Under the pieces are notes generated by a model. The model was not told the DNA's origin. It worked only from the letters and a program-made list of their open reading frames with translations, and did no database searches. From assembly GCF_015999305.1 (NCBI RefSeq), contig NZ_JAEAGP010000001.1, positions 1,550,001 through 1,614,000 of the forward strand: DNA of 64,000 bases. Direction: 5' to 3'. The stretch comes from Erythrobacter sp. YJ-T3-07. GTDB taxonomy: Bacteria > Pseudomonadota > Alphaproteobacteria > Sphingomonadales > Sphingomonadaceae. How positions within the stretch are numbered: position 1 is the stretch's first letter; the number at the start of each line of letters is the position of its first letter. Positions 52,059-62,148 of this stretch are shown piece by piece. Both the position numbers and the translations under genes were made by a program.

Positions 52059-52540
52059 GCATCGCCCAGACCATCAAGGCCTTCACCCTCTACGAGTTCG
52101 TGAAGGCCCACGCGCTGACCCTGAAGTATCTCTTCAAGCCCAAGGTCACGATCAACTACCCGTACGAGAAGAACCCGATTTCTCCTCGTTTCCGCGGCGA
52201 GCATGCGCTGCGCCGCTATCCCAACGGAGAAGAGCGCTGCATCGCGTGCAAGTTGTGCGAGGCGGTGTGCCCGGCGCAGGCGATCACCATCGAGTCGGAG
52301 CCGCGAGCGGACGGTTCGCGCCGCACCACGCGCTACGACATCGACATGACCAAGTGCATCTATTGCGGTTTCTGCCAGGAAGCGTGCCCGGTGGACGCGA
52401 TCGTCGAGGGTCCGAACTTCGAATATTCGACGGAAACCCGCGAAGAATTGCTTTACGACAAGGCCAAGCTGCTCGCCAATGGTGACAAATGGGAACGCGC
52501 CATCGCAGCCAACCTTGAAGCCGACGCGCCCTACCGCTAG
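52055..52540 (+). CDS. nuoI: NADH-quinone oxidoreductase subunit I
   Basis: 161 aa. Two 4Fe-4S ferredoxin motifs, [15 protein letters not shown] and [15 protein letters not shown], carry clusters N6a and N6b between NuoG and NuoB. An N-terminal amphipathic stretch ([13 protein letters not shown]) docks to the membrane arm. The start at [10 protein letters not shown] overlaps nuoH. A 39-nt gap precedes nuoJ. Confidence 0.97.
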   Translation: MSIAQTIKAFTLYEFVKAHALTLKYLFKPKVTINYPYEKNPISPRFRGEHALRRYPNGEERCIACKLCEAVCPAQAITIESEPRADGSRRTTRYDIDMTKCIYCGFCQEACPVDAIVEGPNFEYSTETREELLYDKAKLLANGDKWERAIAANLEADAPYR

Positions 52541-52579
52541 GCGCGCCACAGACCACTCGCGGGGCACTTTTTCAAAGCC

Positions 52580-53200
52580 ATGATCCAGGCCATAGCCTTC
52601 TACCTTTTCGCAACGATGGTGATCGCCAGTGGCGTGCTCACCATCATGAGCCGCAATCCGGTGCATTCCGTGCTGTGGCTGATCCTGGCGTTCTTCAACG
52701 CGGCGGGCCTGATGGTCCTGCTGGGCGCGGAGTTCATCGCGATGCTGCTGGTCGTCGTTTACGTCGGCGCTGTGGCCGTGCTGTTCCTGTTCGTGGTGAT
52801 GATGCTCGACGTCGACATGGCGGAGCTGCGCGCCGGGTTCATCAAGAACTTCCCGCTGGGGATCGCGATCGCGCTGGTCCTGCTGGCGGAGCTGGTGCTG
52901 GGCATCGGTGCGCTGGGGGCAGGGCCGCTTGAGTTGGGCACGGCGAGCGGTGCGAACGCGCCCAATCTGGCCAACAGCAATATCGAGAATATCGGCGCGC
53001 TGCTCTATTCGAAGTACATCTTCGTGTTCGAGGCGGCGGGCCTGATCCTGCTGGTGGCGATGATCGGTGCGATCGTGCTGACCCACCGTGACCTCAAGAC
53101 CACGCGCGGCCACCAGAACATCACCAAGCAGGTTCGTCGCAACCCGAAGGAAGCAACCCAGATGAAGCAGCCGACCGTCGGCGAGGGGATCGAGCTATGA
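52580..53200 (+). CDS. nuoJ: NADH-quinone oxidoreductase subunit J
   Basis: 206 aa, five membrane spans. The conserved third span [17 protein letters not shown] contains the pi-bulge helix of complex I. The 30-residue C-terminal tail is soluble ([17 protein letters not shown]). It sits between the quinone module and the antiporter-like subunits. Overlaps nuoK by 4 nt. Confidence 0.97.
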   Translation: MIQAIAFYLFATMVIASGVLTIMSRNPVHSVLWLILAFFNAAGLMVLLGAEFIAMLLVVVYVGAVAVLFLFVVMMLDVDMAELRAGFIKNFPLGIAIALVLLAELVLGIGALGAGPLELGTASGANAPNLANSNIENIGALLYSKYIFVFEAAGLILLVAMIGAIVLTHRDLKTTRGHQNITKQVRRNPKEATQMKQPTVGEGIEL

Positions 53201-53502
53201 TCGGCATCCAGCACTACATCATCGTAAGCGCGATCCTGTTCGTGCTCGGCGTGCTCGGCATTTTCCTCAACCGCAAGAACGTGATCGTCATCCTGATGGC
53301 GATCGAGCTGATCCTGCTGGCGGTGAACATCAACCTGGTCGCGTTCAGCGCCTTCCTTGGCGATCTGACCGGGCAGATCTTCGCGATGTTCGTACTGACC
53401 GTGGCCGCCGGCGAAGCGGCCATCGGCCTCGCGATCCTTGTCATCTTCTTCCGTGATCGCGGTACGATCGCGGTCGACGACGTGAACCGGATGAAGGGCT
53501 GA
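53197..53502 (+). CDS. nuoK: NADH-quinone oxidoreductase subunit K
   Basis: 101 aa, three membrane spans, with the essential glutamates in [15 protein letters not shown] and in [13 protein letters not shown]. Mrp/NuoK-like proton-channel subunit. The ATG overlaps nuoJ; nuoL begins 8 nt after its stop. Confidence 0.97.
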   Translation: MIGIQHYIIVSAILFVLGVLGIFLNRKNVIVILMAIELILLAVNINLVAFSAFLGDLTGQIFAMFVLTVAAGEAAIGLAILVIFFRDRGTIAVDDVNRMKG

Positions 53503-53509
53503 ACCACCC

Positions 53510-55570
53510 GTGCAGTCTTCGATTCTCCTCATCGTCTTCCTGCCGCTGGCGACCGCCATTGTCGCAGGGCTCTTCGGCGGCACGATCGGCAAGACGCCGG
53601 CCAAGGTGCTCACGACCGTCGGGCTGTTCGCGTCCTGCGCGCTCAGCTGGCCGATCTTCCTCGACTTCCTGGGCGGCAATGCGCAGGCGCAGGTCGTGCC
53701 GGTGCTCCAGTGGGTGAAGTCGGGCGATCTCTCGTTCGACTGGGCGCTGCGCGTCGACACGCTGACCGCGGTCATGCTGGTGGTCATCACCAGCGTCTCC
53801 GCGCTCGTCCACCTGTACTCCTGGGGGTACATGGACGAAGATCCCAGCCAGCAGCGCTTCTTCGCCTATCTCAGCCTGTTCACCTTCGCGATGCTGATGC
53901 TCGTGACGGCGGACAATCTGGTGCAGATGTTCTTCGGATGGGAAGGCGTCGGCCTCGCGTCCTACCTGCTGATCGGATTCTGGTACAAAAAGCCCAGCGC
54001 CAACGCCGCCGCGATAAAGGCCTTCGTGGTCAACCGCGTGGGCGACCTCGGCTTCATGCTCGGCATTTTCGGCACCTTCCTGGTGTTCGGCACGGTATCG
54101 ATCCCCGCGATCCTCGACCAGGCCCCGGCAATGAGCGGCAGCTCGATCACGTTCATGGGCATGCGCTTGATGACCATGGATATCCTGTGCCTGCTGCTGT
54201 TCGTCGGCGCGATGGGCAAGTCCGCGCAGCTCGGCCTGCACACCTGGCTGCCCGACGCGATGGAAGGCCCGACCCCGGTCTCCGCGCTGATCCACGCCGC
54301 GACCATGGTGACCGCAGGCGTGTTCATGGTCTGCCGTCTGTCGCCGATGTTCGAAACCGCGCCGGTCGCGCTGACCGTCGTGACGGTCGTGGGCGGGGCA
54401 ACCTGCCTGTTCGCGGCGACGATCGGGACCACGCAGTGGGACATCAAGCGGGTGATCGCCTATTCGACCTGTTCGCAGCTGGGCTACATGTTCTTCGCCG
54501 CGGGCGTGGGCGCGTACGGCGTGGCGATGTTCCACCTGTTCACCCACGCCTTTTTCAAGGCGCTGCTGTTCCTCGGCGCGGGCGCGGTGATCCACGCGAT
54601 GCATCACGAGCAGGATATGCGCTATTACGGTGCGCTGCGTAAGCGCATCCCGATTACCTTCTGGGCGATGATGGCGGGTACGCTCGCGATCACCGGCGTC
54701 GGCATCATCGACGTGTTCGGCTTTGCGGGCTTCTATTCGAAGGATGCGATCCTCGAGGCGGCCTATGCGCGCGGCACGGGCGCAGCCAACTTCGCCTTCT
54801 GGGCGGGCGCGCTCGCCGCTCTGCTGACCAGCTTCTATTCCTGGCGCCTGATGTTCCTGACCTTCTGGGGCAAGCCGCGCTGGGCCGACAGCGAGCATAT
54901 CCAGCACGCGGTCCATCATGGGCATGACGAGCCGGAGGACCACAATCCTGCCGCGCAGGAAGACGCGGGCGCGGCCGTGGCGCACCACGTTCCCTCGACC
55001 GAGGAAAAGGACGGCACCGGCGGCTATCATCCGCACGAAGCACCGTGGGTCATGCTGATCCCGCTGGTCGTGCTGAGCCTGGGCGCTGTGTTCGCCGGCT
55101 TCTTGTTCTACGAACCTTTCGTGGAAGCCGAAGGCTTCTGGCAGGGCTCCGTGTTCTTCAACGAGAACCTCGTCCACACGATGCACGGCGTGCCGCTGTG
55201 GGTGAAGCTGACCGCGACCATCGCGATGCTTCTGGGCCTCACGATCGCCTGGCTGTCCTACATCCGCAATCCGAAGCTGCCGCAAGCGGCAGCCGAGCAG
55301 CTGGGCCCGATCTACCGCTTCTTCCTCAACAAGTGGTACTTCGACGAGCTGTACAACTTCCTGTTCGTGAAGCCTGCTTTCTGGCTGGGCCGCGTGTTCT
55401 GGAAGGTGCTCGACATCGGAATCATCGACAGGTTCGGGCCTGATGGCGCGGCCTGGGTTGTCAGGCAGGGATCGGTCGGGGCGAAGCGCTTCCAGTCCGG
55501 CATGCTCAACACCTACGCCCTGATCATGCTGCTCGGCCTTGTCGCCGCTATTACCTGGGTGCTGCTGTAA
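53510..55570 (+). CDS. nuoL: NADH-quinone oxidoreductase subunit L
   Basis: 686 aa, GTG start. Antiporter-like proton pump with [20 protein letters not shown], the Lys-containing [18 protein letters not shown] helix and the long C-terminal lateral helix. Between spans, at about residues 462-505, is a His/Asp/Glu-rich loop ([19 protein letters not shown]). Its TAA shares one base with the nuoM ATG (TAATG). Confidence 0.97.
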   Translation: MQSSILLIVFLPLATAIVAGLFGGTIGKTPAKVLTTVGLFASCALSWPIFLDFLGGNAQAQVVPVLQWVKSGDLSFDWALRVDTLTAVMLVVITSVSALVHLYSWGYMDEDPSQQRFFAYLSLFTFAMLMLVTADNLVQMFFGWEGVGLASYLLIGFWYKKPSANAAAIKAFVVNRVGDLGFMLGIFGTFLVFGTVSIPAILDQAPAMSGSSITFMGMRLMTMDILCLLLFVGAMGKSAQLGLHTWLPDAMEGPTPVSALIHAATMVTAGVFMVCRLSPMFETAPVALTVVTVVGGATCLFAATIGTTQWDIKRVIAYSTCSQLGYMFFAAGVGAYGVAMFHLFTHAFFKALLFLGAGAVIHAMHHEQDMRYYGALRKRIPITFWAMMAGTLAITGVGIIDVFGFAGFYSKDAILEAAYARGTGAANFAFWAGALAALLTSFYSWRLMFLTFWGKPRWADSEHIQHAVHHGHDEPEDHNPAAQEDAGAAVAHHVPSTEEKDGTGGYHPHEAPWVMLIPLVVLSLGAVFAGFLFYEPFVEAEGFWQGSVFFNENLVHTMHGVPLWVKLTATIAMLLGLTIAWLSYIRNPKLPQAAAEQLGPIYRFFLNKWYFDELYNFLFVKPAFWLGRVFWKVLDIGIIDRFGPDGAAWVVRQGSVGAKRFQSGMLNTYALIMLLGLVAAITWVLL

Positions 55571-57168
55571 TGGAGGGCTTCCCAATCCTTTCGCTTATGC
55601 TGCTGGTGCCGCTGGTCGGTGCGGTGCTGTGCATGTTCGTCAACGCGTCGACCGCTCGCTGGGTCGCGCTGATCGCCACGCTGATCGATCTGGTGCTGGG
55701 CATCATGCTCTGGCTCAATTTCGATATCGGCGGCGCGCAATGGCAGTTTACCGAGCGCGCGAACCTGTTCTCCGGGTTCGAATATGCGCTCGGCATCGAT
55801 GGCATCGCGCTGATGCTGATCATGCTCAGCGTGTTCCTGATGCCGATCTGCATCCTCGCCAGCTGGACCAGCGTGACCAAGCGCGTGGGCGAATACATGG
55901 CCGCGTTCCTGATCATGGAACTGCTGATGATCGGCGTGTTCGCCGCGCAGGACATCCTGCTGTTCTACATCTTCTTCGAAGCCGGCCTGATCCCGATGTA
56001 TCTGATCATCGGCATCTGGGGCGGCGACGACCGGATCTACGCCAGCTTCAAGTTCTTCCTCTACACGCTGCTCGGCTCGGTCGTGATGCTGATCGCGATG
56101 CTGTGGATGATCCAGGAAGCGGGCACCAGCTCGATCCCGGTGCTGCTGCAGTACGACTTCCCCCCGGAAGCGCAGACCTGGCTGTGGCTTGCCTTCTTCG
56201 CCAGCTTCGCCGTCAAGATGCCGATGTGGCCGGTCCACACCTGGCTGCCCGCCGCGCACGTTCAGGCACCGACCGCCGGGTCGGTCATCCTCGCGGGCGT
56301 GCTGCTGAAACTGGGCGGCTACGGCTTCATCCGCTTCAGCCTGCCGATGTTCCCCGAGGCATCCGCGCAGTTCGTGTGGCTGGTATTTGGCCTCAGCATG
56401 ATCGCGGTGGTGGTCACCAGCCTGATCGCGCTGGTCCAGCACGACATGAAGAAGCTGATCGCCTATTCGTCCGTCGCGCACATGGCGATCGTGACCGCGG
56501 GCCTGTTCGCGTTCAATTCGCAGGGTATCGAGGGCGCGATGGTGATGATGCTGTCGCACGGCCTCGTCTCGGGCGCGCTGTTCCTGTGCGTGGGCGTGAT
56601 CTACGACCGGCTGCACACGCGTGAGATCGCCCGTTACGGCGGCCTTGCCACCAACATGCCGCGCTACGCGCTGTTCTTCCTGCTGTTCACCATGGCGAGC
56701 ATCGGCCTGCCGGGGACCAGCGGCTTCGTCGCCGAGTTCATCAGCCTTGCGGGTATCTACCAGATGTCCAGCACGACGACCTTCGTGCTGACCACGGGCA
56801 TCATCCTTGGCGCGGGGTACATGCTGTATCTGTACCGCCGGGTGGTCTTTGGTGAGCAGAAGAATGCCGATGCCGCCGCGATGCCGGACATGAACGCACG
56901 CGAATGGCTGATGCTGGCACCGGTCGCGGCGGCGGTTCTGTGGATGGGCGTCTATCCCGAAAGCTTCCTCGCCCCGATGCGCAGCGACATCGCCGCGATC
57001 GAGGCGCGTATCACTCGTGCCACACCGGCAGGCGATGCGCAGCTGGAGGCAGGTCCGCCGCGCGATCATGCGGCCAATTACATGGCAGGCGAGCATGGCA
57101 GTGGCCACGGCGCCGAGGGTGAACACGGCGCTGCGGAAGAAGGCGGCTCTGAAGGGGCCGAACACTAA
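55570..57168 (+). CDS. nuoM: NADH-quinone oxidoreductase subunit M
   Basis: 532 aa antiporter-like proton pump with 14 membrane spans: conserved LIMELLMIGVFAAQD (Glu), PVHTWLPAAHVQAPTAGS and KKLIAYSSVAHM. The extreme C-terminus is a hydrophilic His/Gly/Glu tail (GEHGSGHGAEGEHGAAEEGG) of about 30 residues beyond the usual end. Start and stop both use TAATG junctions. Confidence 0.97.
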   Translation: MEGFPILSLMLLVPLVGAVLCMFVNASTARWVALIATLIDLVLGIMLWLNFDIGGAQWQFTERANLFSGFEYALGIDGIALMLIMLSVFLMPICILASWTSVTKRVGEYMAAFLIMELLMIGVFAAQDILLFYIFFEAGLIPMYLIIGIWGGDDRIYASFKFFLYTLLGSVVMLIAMLWMIQEAGTSSIPVLLQYDFPPEAQTWLWLAFFASFAVKMPMWPVHTWLPAAHVQAPTAGSVILAGVLLKLGGYGFIRFSLPMFPEASAQFVWLVFGLSMIAVVVTSLIALVQHDMKKLIAYSSVAHMAIVTAGLFAFNSQGIEGAMVMMLSHGLVSGALFLCVGVIYDRLHTREIARYGGLATNMPRYALFFLLFTMASIGLPGTSGFVAEFISLAGIYQMSSTTTFVLTTGIILGAGYMLYLYRRVVFGEQKNADAAAMPDMNAREWLMLAPVAAAVLWMGVYPESFLAPMRSDIAAIEARITRATPAGDAQLEAGPPRDHAANYMAGEHGSGHGAEGEHGAAEEGGSEGAEH

Positions 57169-58631
57169 TGGATTACGCGACTTCCTTTGGCCTGATCATT
57201 CCCGAACTGGTCCTGACCGGTTCTGGCCTGGTGCTCCTGATGATCGCCGCTTTCGGCGGTGAGAAGGCGAGCCGTCTGGTCTCGATTCTCGCTGCAGTGG
57301 CGCTGGGCGCTGCCGGCAGCCTGACCATTCCTGCGCTGGCAAACGGCGCGGGCGGCGATGCCTCGGTGGCCTTCTACGGCCAGATCAGCGCCGATGCCTT
57401 CTCAGCCTTCGCCAAGCTGCTGGTGTATGCCGCGGCGATCGGCTGCCTGATGATTGCGCCTGCCTTCTTCGGCCAGCGGCGCGCAATGAAGCCCGAATAT
57501 CCGGTGCTGGTGCTGTTCGCCACGCTGGGCATGAGCATCATGGTCTCCGCGACCGATCTGATGACGCTCTACATCGGGCTCGAACTCAACAGCCTCGCAG
57601 CCTACGTGCTCGCCAGCTTCCTGCGTAACGACAGCCGTTCGGCAGAGGCAGGCCTCAAGTATTTCGTGCTCGGCGCGCTTGCCAGCGGGATCCTGCTTTA
57701 CGGCATGAGCCTGACCTACGGCTTCACCGGTACGACCAGCTTTGCCGGCATTCGCGCGGCGCAGGAGGCCGGGCTTTCGACCGGAGCGCTGTTCGGGCTG
57801 ATCTTCGTGCTCGCAGGTCTGGCGTTCAAGATTTCCGCCGTGCCGTTCCACATGTGGACGCCCGACGTTTATCAGGGCGCGCCGACCCCGGTGACGACCT
57901 TCTTCGCCACCGCGCCAAAGGTGGCGGCCGTTGCGCTGACCGCGCGGGTCGCGCTCGACGCGTTCGGTTCGCAGGCGGATGCCTGGCGGCAGATCGTGAT
58001 CTTCGCCGCGCTCGCCTCGATCATCGTGGGTGCGCTCGGTGCGATCGGGCAGAACAACCTCAAGCGGCTGCTCGCCTATTCCTCGATCAACAATGTCGGC
58101 TTCATCCTGATTGGCCTCGCTGCGGCGACGGTCGAAGGGGCGAGCGCGATGCTGTTCTACCTGACGACGTACGTGGTGATGTCGCTCGGCAGCTTCGTCG
58201 CGGTGCTGATGCTGCGTAATGGCGAGGGTGAGAACCTGGAAACCTTCGAGGATATTGCCGGTCTTTCCAGCACTCGCCCCGGCATCGCGCTGTGTCTGCT
58301 GGCGCTGATGTTCAGCCTCGCCGGAATTCCGCCGCTGCTGGGCTTCTGGGCCAAGGTCGAGGTGTTCAACGCAGCGATCCAGGCCGGACTGGTCCCGCTG
58401 GCAGTGATCGGCATCGCGGCGAGCGTGATCGGTGCGTTCTATTACATCAAGTTCGTCAAGGTGATGTATTTCGAAGAACCGGTGGGGCGTGCGATCAAGG
58501 GTGGCAGCGCAGCACACTGGGCGATCCTGATCATCTGCACCCTGCTGATTTCGCCGCTCGGCTTCCTGCTGACCCGCGGACTGCAGGCGATGACCGATAC
58601 GGCGGCGGCGGGCCTGTTCCCGGGCGTCTGA
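57168..58631 (+). CDS. nuoN: NADH-quinone oxidoreductase subunit N
   Basis: 487 aa antiporter-like proton pump: TLYIGLELNSLAAYVLASF (Glu), VPFHMWTPDVYQGAPTPVT (His/Lys pathway region), LKRLLAYSSINNVGF. Last complex I gene. birA follows 25 nt later on the same strand, a common alphaproteobacterial order. Confidence 0.97.
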   Translation: MDYATSFGLIIPELVLTGSGLVLLMIAAFGGEKASRLVSILAAVALGAAGSLTIPALANGAGGDASVAFYGQISADAFSAFAKLLVYAAAIGCLMIAPAFFGQRRAMKPEYPVLVLFATLGMSIMVSATDLMTLYIGLELNSLAAYVLASFLRNDSRSAEAGLKYFVLGALASGILLYGMSLTYGFTGTTSFAGIRAAQEAGLSTGALFGLIFVLAGLAFKISAVPFHMWTPDVYQGAPTPVTTFFATAPKVAAVALTARVALDAFGSQADAWRQIVIFAALASIIVGALGAIGQNNLKRLLAYSSINNVGFILIGLAAATVEGASAMLFYLTTYVVMSLGSFVAVLMLRNGEGENLETFEDIAGLSSTRPGIALCLLALMFSLAGIPPLLGFWAKVEVFNAAIQAGLVPLAVIGIAASVIGAFYYIKFVKVMYFEEPVGRAIKGGSAAHWAILIICTLLISPLGFLLTRGLQAMTDTAAAGLFPGV

Positions 58632-58656
58632 GCCCGCGAGTGCCCGGCGCGACCTC

Positions 58657-59376
58657 TTGATACGGACCGTACCCGAAACCGGCTCGACCAATGCCGACCT
58701 GCTCAGTGCGCTGCGTGCCGGCGAAGCCGTGCGCGAAGGCGACTGGCTGGTCGCCGACCGGCAGGTATCAGGGCGGGGCAGACAGGGCCGTGGCTGGCAT
58801 GACGGGCACGGAAACTTTATGGGCTCCACGATCGTGCGCCTTTTGCCCGGACAGCCGCCCGCGCACACGCTCTCGCTGCTCGCCGGGGTTGCCCTTTTCG
58901 AAGCGGTTCAGGGCGTGGTAAACGCTGCCGACTGCACCTTGCGCCTCAAGTGGCCCAACGACGTGCTGGTCGGAAATGCCAAGCTTTCGGGCATCCTGCT
59001 CGAAGCGCAGGGCGATGCGGTGGTGATCGGCATCGGCGTCAATCTGGTCGCCGCGCCCGATCTTCCCGACCGCGAGACGATCGCCCTGACCGCTTTCGGC
59101 CCCGCACCCGATCGTGATGCCTTCGCCAGCAGCCTCGCCGCGCACTTCGCGACCGAGCTGGAGCGCTGGCGGACTTATGGCCTCGAACCGCTGTTACGCA
59201 GCTGGATCGCAGCAGGCACCCCGCGCGGCACGCATGTGAGCGTGCATGAACCCGATGGCGGGCGCGTCCACGGCCTGTTCGACGGGCTTGAACCGGATGG
59301 TTCGATGCGACTGCGCTTGGAGGATGGGGCCTTGCGTGTCATTCACGCAGGCGATGTGATCTTGGCGGAAAGGTAG
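58657..59376 (+). CDS. birA: Biotin-[acetyl-CoA-carboxylase] ligase, monofunctional
   Basis: 239 aa from a TTG start. Biotinyl-AMP loop GRGRQGRGWHDGHGN, then LKWPNDVLVGNAKLSGIL (catalytic Lys) and a small C-terminal domain (GTHVSVHEPDG). There is no N-terminal winged-helix repressor domain, so this is a class I ligase that only biotinylates acetyl-CoA carboxylase. No ATG is available in frame before the conserved STN motif. coaX begins 3 nt after the stop. Confidence 0.92.
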   Translation: MIRTVPETGSTNADLLSALRAGEAVREGDWLVADRQVSGRGRQGRGWHDGHGNFMGSTIVRLLPGQPPAHTLSLLAGVALFEAVQGVVNAADCTLRLKWPNDVLVGNAKLSGILLEAQGDAVVIGIGVNLVAAPDLPDRETIALTAFGPAPDRDAFASSLAAHFATELERWRTYGLEPLLRSWIAAGTPRGTHVSVHEPDGGRVHGLFDGLEPDGSMRLRLEDGALRVIHAGDVILAER

Positions 59377-59379
59377 CCG

Positions 59380-60162
59380 ATGCTTCTCGCGATCGATGTC
59401 GGAAACACCAACCTCGTCTTCGCGCTGTTCGACGGGGATGAGCTGCGCGCGCGTTGGCGCATTTCCACCGATGGGCGGCGCACGGGCGACGAATACGCGG
59501 TGTGGCTGTTCCAGCTGCTCGGCATCGAAGGCGTCGCGCGCGAAGAAATCACGCACATCATCTTCGGCTCGGTCGTCCCGCGTGCGGACCACAATCTGAC
59601 CGTGCTGTGCGAGAAATATTTCGGGATCACCCCGATCATCGCCGGGCAGGGCGAGGCGGCGTGGAATTTCGAGATCGACGTCGATCTTCCCAATTCGCTG
59701 GGCGCAGACCGCGCGCTCAACTGTATTGCGGCCCATTCGCTGGTCGGCGGCGACCTGATAGTGGTCGATTTCGGCACCGCGACCAAGTTCGAAGCGGTCG
59801 ATTTCAACGGCGCCTACAAGGGCGGGATCATTGCCCCGGGAATAAATCTCTCGCTCGACGCGCTGGTCGGCAAGACGGCGAAACTGCCGCGCATCGCGAT
59901 CCACGCCCCCGATACGGACAGCGTTATCGGGCGTAATACCGAGGATCAGATGCTGATCGGGGTGTTCTGGGGCTACGTCGCGATGATGGAAGGCCTGATC
60001 GCGCGGATGAAAAAAGAGATCGGTCGCCCGACCAAGGTGGTGGCCACCGGGGGCCTCTCGGTCTTGTTCGACGACCATACCGACATATTTGATGTTGTAG
60101 ACACCGACCTGACGCTGCGCGGCCTGCACCTGCTGGCCCGGCGCACGGTCGATAAAGGATAG
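59380..60162 (+). CDS. coaX: Type III pantothenate kinase
   Basis: 260 aa. ASKHA-fold kinase: N-terminal [15 protein letters not shown] (phosphate loop), [27 protein letters not shown] (catalytic Asp), [10 protein letters not shown]. It phosphorylates pantothenate in the first step of CoA synthesis. It is followed by the RNase J gene with a 1-nt gap, which suggests coupling. Confidence 0.96.
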   Translation: MLLAIDVGNTNLVFALFDGDELRARWRISTDGRRTGDEYAVWLFQLLGIEGVAREEITHIIFGSVVPRADHNLTVLCEKYFGITPIIAGQGEAAWNFEIDVDLPNSLGADRALNCIAAHSLVGGDLIVVDFGTATKFEAVDFNGAYKGGIIAPGINLSLDALVGKTAKLPRIAIHAPDTDSVIGRNTEDQMLIGVFWGYVAMMEGLIARMKKEIGRPTKVVATGGLSVLFDDHTDIFDVVDTDLTLRGLHLLARRTVDKG

Positions 60163-60163
60163 C

Positions 60164-61813
60164 ATGAAAAAGAACTTCAAGCCGGAGAACGAACTCCTGT
60201 TTCTTGCGCTCGGTGGATCGGGCGAGATCGGGATGAACGTCAACCTCTATGGCTGCGACGGCAAGTGGCTGATGGTCGATCTGGGGATGACCTTCGGCGC
60301 CAATGAATACCCTGGCATCGAACTGGTTTTCGCGGATCTCGAATTTATCGAGGAGCGGACGAAAGACCTGCTCGGCATCGTCCTGACCCACGCGCACGAG
60401 GACCATATTGGCGCCGTGCCGTACTTCGCCGCCGACCTGGGCGTGCCGCTCTACGCGACGCCGTTCACCGCTGAACTGGTGCGGCGCAAGCTGAAGGAAG
60501 CCGACCTGGTCGACGAGGTGCCGCTGCATATCGTGCGCGAAGGCGACCAGGATATGCAGATCGGGCCTTTCGGCATCCGCTACCTCCCGCTCGCCCACTC
60601 GATCGCAGAGGGCAACGCGCTGCTGATCGACACGCCTTATGGTAAGGTCTTCCACACCGGCGACTGGAAGCTGGATGAAGACCCGATCATCGGCGAGCCG
60701 ACCACCGAGGAAGAGCTGCGCGCGATTGGCGACGATGGCGTGCTGGCGCTGGTGTGCGACAGCACCAATGTGTTCAACCCGAATGAAAGCGGCTCCGAAG
60801 GCGCGGTCTACAAGGGCCTGCTGGAGGAAGTGCAGAACTGGCCTGACCGGCGAGTGGTGGTGACGACCTTCGCCTCCAACGTCGCGCGCCTGCACACGCT
60901 GGGCGAGATCGCGAAGGAAACGGGGCGCGAGCTGGTGATCGCCGGACGCTCGCTAGAACGGATTCTCGAGGTGTCGCAAGGCTGCGGTTATCTGACCGAT
61001 TTCCCCCAGCCGATCGACTGGGACACCGCGATGAACCTGCCGCGCGGCAAGGTCCTCATCGTGGCGACCGGCGGGCAGGGCGAGCCGCGCGCCGCGCTGG
61101 GCCGCATGGCGGACAAGAACCATCCGCTGGAGCTCGCTCGCGGCGACGTCGTGCTGTTTTCCAGCCGCCAGATCCCCGGCAACGAGATCGCGATCGGCAA
61201 GATCATGAACCAGCTGGCCGAGCGCGGGATCGAGATGGTGACCGACCGGCAGAGCATGATCCACGTCTCCGGCCACCCCGGGCGGCCCGAACTGCAGGCG
61301 CTGTACGAATGGCTGCAGCCCGAAGTGCTGGTGCCGGTGCATGGTGAGATCCGCCACATGCAGGAACAGGCGCGGCTTGGCCTTGCCGAGGGCATTCCGC
61401 ACGCGGTGTTCCAGAAGAATGGCGATATCGTGAGCCTAGCGCCGGGCGAGCCGGGCAAGATCGGCAGGGTGCCCACCGGGCGCCTGGTGCTCGATGGAGA
61501 TATCATCGTGCCCGCCGATGGCAGCGCTGTGACCGAACGGCGCAGGCTGTCGCGAGATGGTGTGCTGGTGGTGGTAGTGACCGGGCGCGACGATGTGACG
61601 ATCCGCGCGCTGGGCCTGCCGCTGGACGAGGATTTCCCCGACTTCGTGGCCGAGGCGACCCGCGACGTGAAGGAGGCCTTGCGCCGCCTGCGCGGTCGCG
61701 ACGCGAAGGATGCAGGTGCCCGGCAAGAAGCCGCGCGCCTCGCCGCACGCCGCGCAGCCAACCGCTGGTCGGGCAAGCGGCCGCAGGTTCAGGTCGTCAT
61801 TCCGGAGGCCTGA
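60164..61813 (+). CDS. rnj: Ribonuclease J
   Basis: 549 aa. Metallo-beta-lactamase/beta-CASP nuclease: zinc motif THAHEDHIGA, LPLAHSIAEGNALLI, FHTGDWKLD, VVVTTFASNVARL and SGHPGRPELQALYEWL. The C-terminal domain is short and basic. It is an exo/endonuclease acting on mRNA 5' ends and rRNA. RNase E is also encoded in this window, so both decay systems are present. It sits in the nuoN-birA-coaX-rnj-DUF1467 order. Confidence 0.96.
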   Translation: MKKNFKPENELLFLALGGSGEIGMNVNLYGCDGKWLMVDLGMTFGANEYPGIELVFADLEFIEERTKDLLGIVLTHAHEDHIGAVPYFAADLGVPLYATPFTAELVRRKLKEADLVDEVPLHIVREGDQDMQIGPFGIRYLPLAHSIAEGNALLIDTPYGKVFHTGDWKLDEDPIIGEPTTEEELRAIGDDGVLALVCDSTNVFNPNESGSEGAVYKGLLEEVQNWPDRRVVVTTFASNVARLHTLGEIAKETGRELVIAGRSLERILEVSQGCGYLTDFPQPIDWDTAMNLPRGKVLIVATGGQGEPRAALGRMADKNHPLELARGDVVLFSSRQIPGNEIAIGKIMNQLAERGIEMVTDRQSMIHVSGHPGRPELQALYEWLQPEVLVPVHGEIRHMQEQARLGLAEGIPHAVFQKNGDIVSLAPGEPGKIGRVPTGRLVLDGDIIVPADGSAVTERRRLSRDGVLVVVVTGRDDVTIRALGLPLDEDFPDFVAEATRDVKEALRRLRGRDAKDAGARQEAARLAARRAANRWSGKRPQVQVVIPEA

Positions 61814-61827
61814 GGGAGGGCAACACG

Positions 61828-62109
61828 ATGGGTTTCTGGTCGATCGTCGCGATCTATTTCCTGATGTGGATATTCGTCGCGTTCACGATGCTGCCCTTCG
61901 GCGTGCGCACGCACGAGGAGATGGGGCTGGACCTCGTTCCCGGTCAGGCGGAGAGCGCGCCGGCCAATTTCCGTCCCGGCAGGCTTGCTCTGCGCGCATC
62001 GGTGATCGCCGCGGTGCTGACCGCCATTTGGGTGCTCAACTGGGAGCATGGGTGGGTGACCCGCGACATGTTCGACTTCATGCTGCCGCCCAGTCAGCGG
62101 GGCGCATAA
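61828..62109 (+). CDS. DUF1467 family membrane protein
   Basis: 93 aa. Two membrane spans (SIVAIYFLMWIFVAFTMLPF and ALRASVIAAVLTAIWVLNW) with the conserved PFGVRTHEEMG between them, as in DUF1467. Function unknown; the gene is commonly found after rnj in alphaproteobacteria. GAGGGAGGG gives a strong ribosome binding site 8 nt upstream. Confidence 0.9.
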   Translation: MGFWSIVAIYFLMWIFVAFTMLPFGVRTHEEMGLDLVPGQAESAPANFRPGRLALRASVIAAVLTAIWVLNWEHGWVTRDMFDFMLPPSQRGA

Positions 62110-62148
62110 CGCTATCCATGGGGGGCGGGACGAAGTGCCCCGGCAGCC

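Noticed and set aside
53441..55585. 714-codon minus-strand frame opposite nuoL, and similar ones opposite nuoM, nuoN and mrcA
   Set aside because: His/Gln/Arg/Asp-rich low-complexity translations of the reverse strand of membrane-protein genes; the plus strand is certain.
62110..62148. Intrinsic terminator between DUF1467 and the coiled-coil gene
   Set aside because: Only a 5-bp GGGGC/GCCCC stem without a T-tract; too weak to call.
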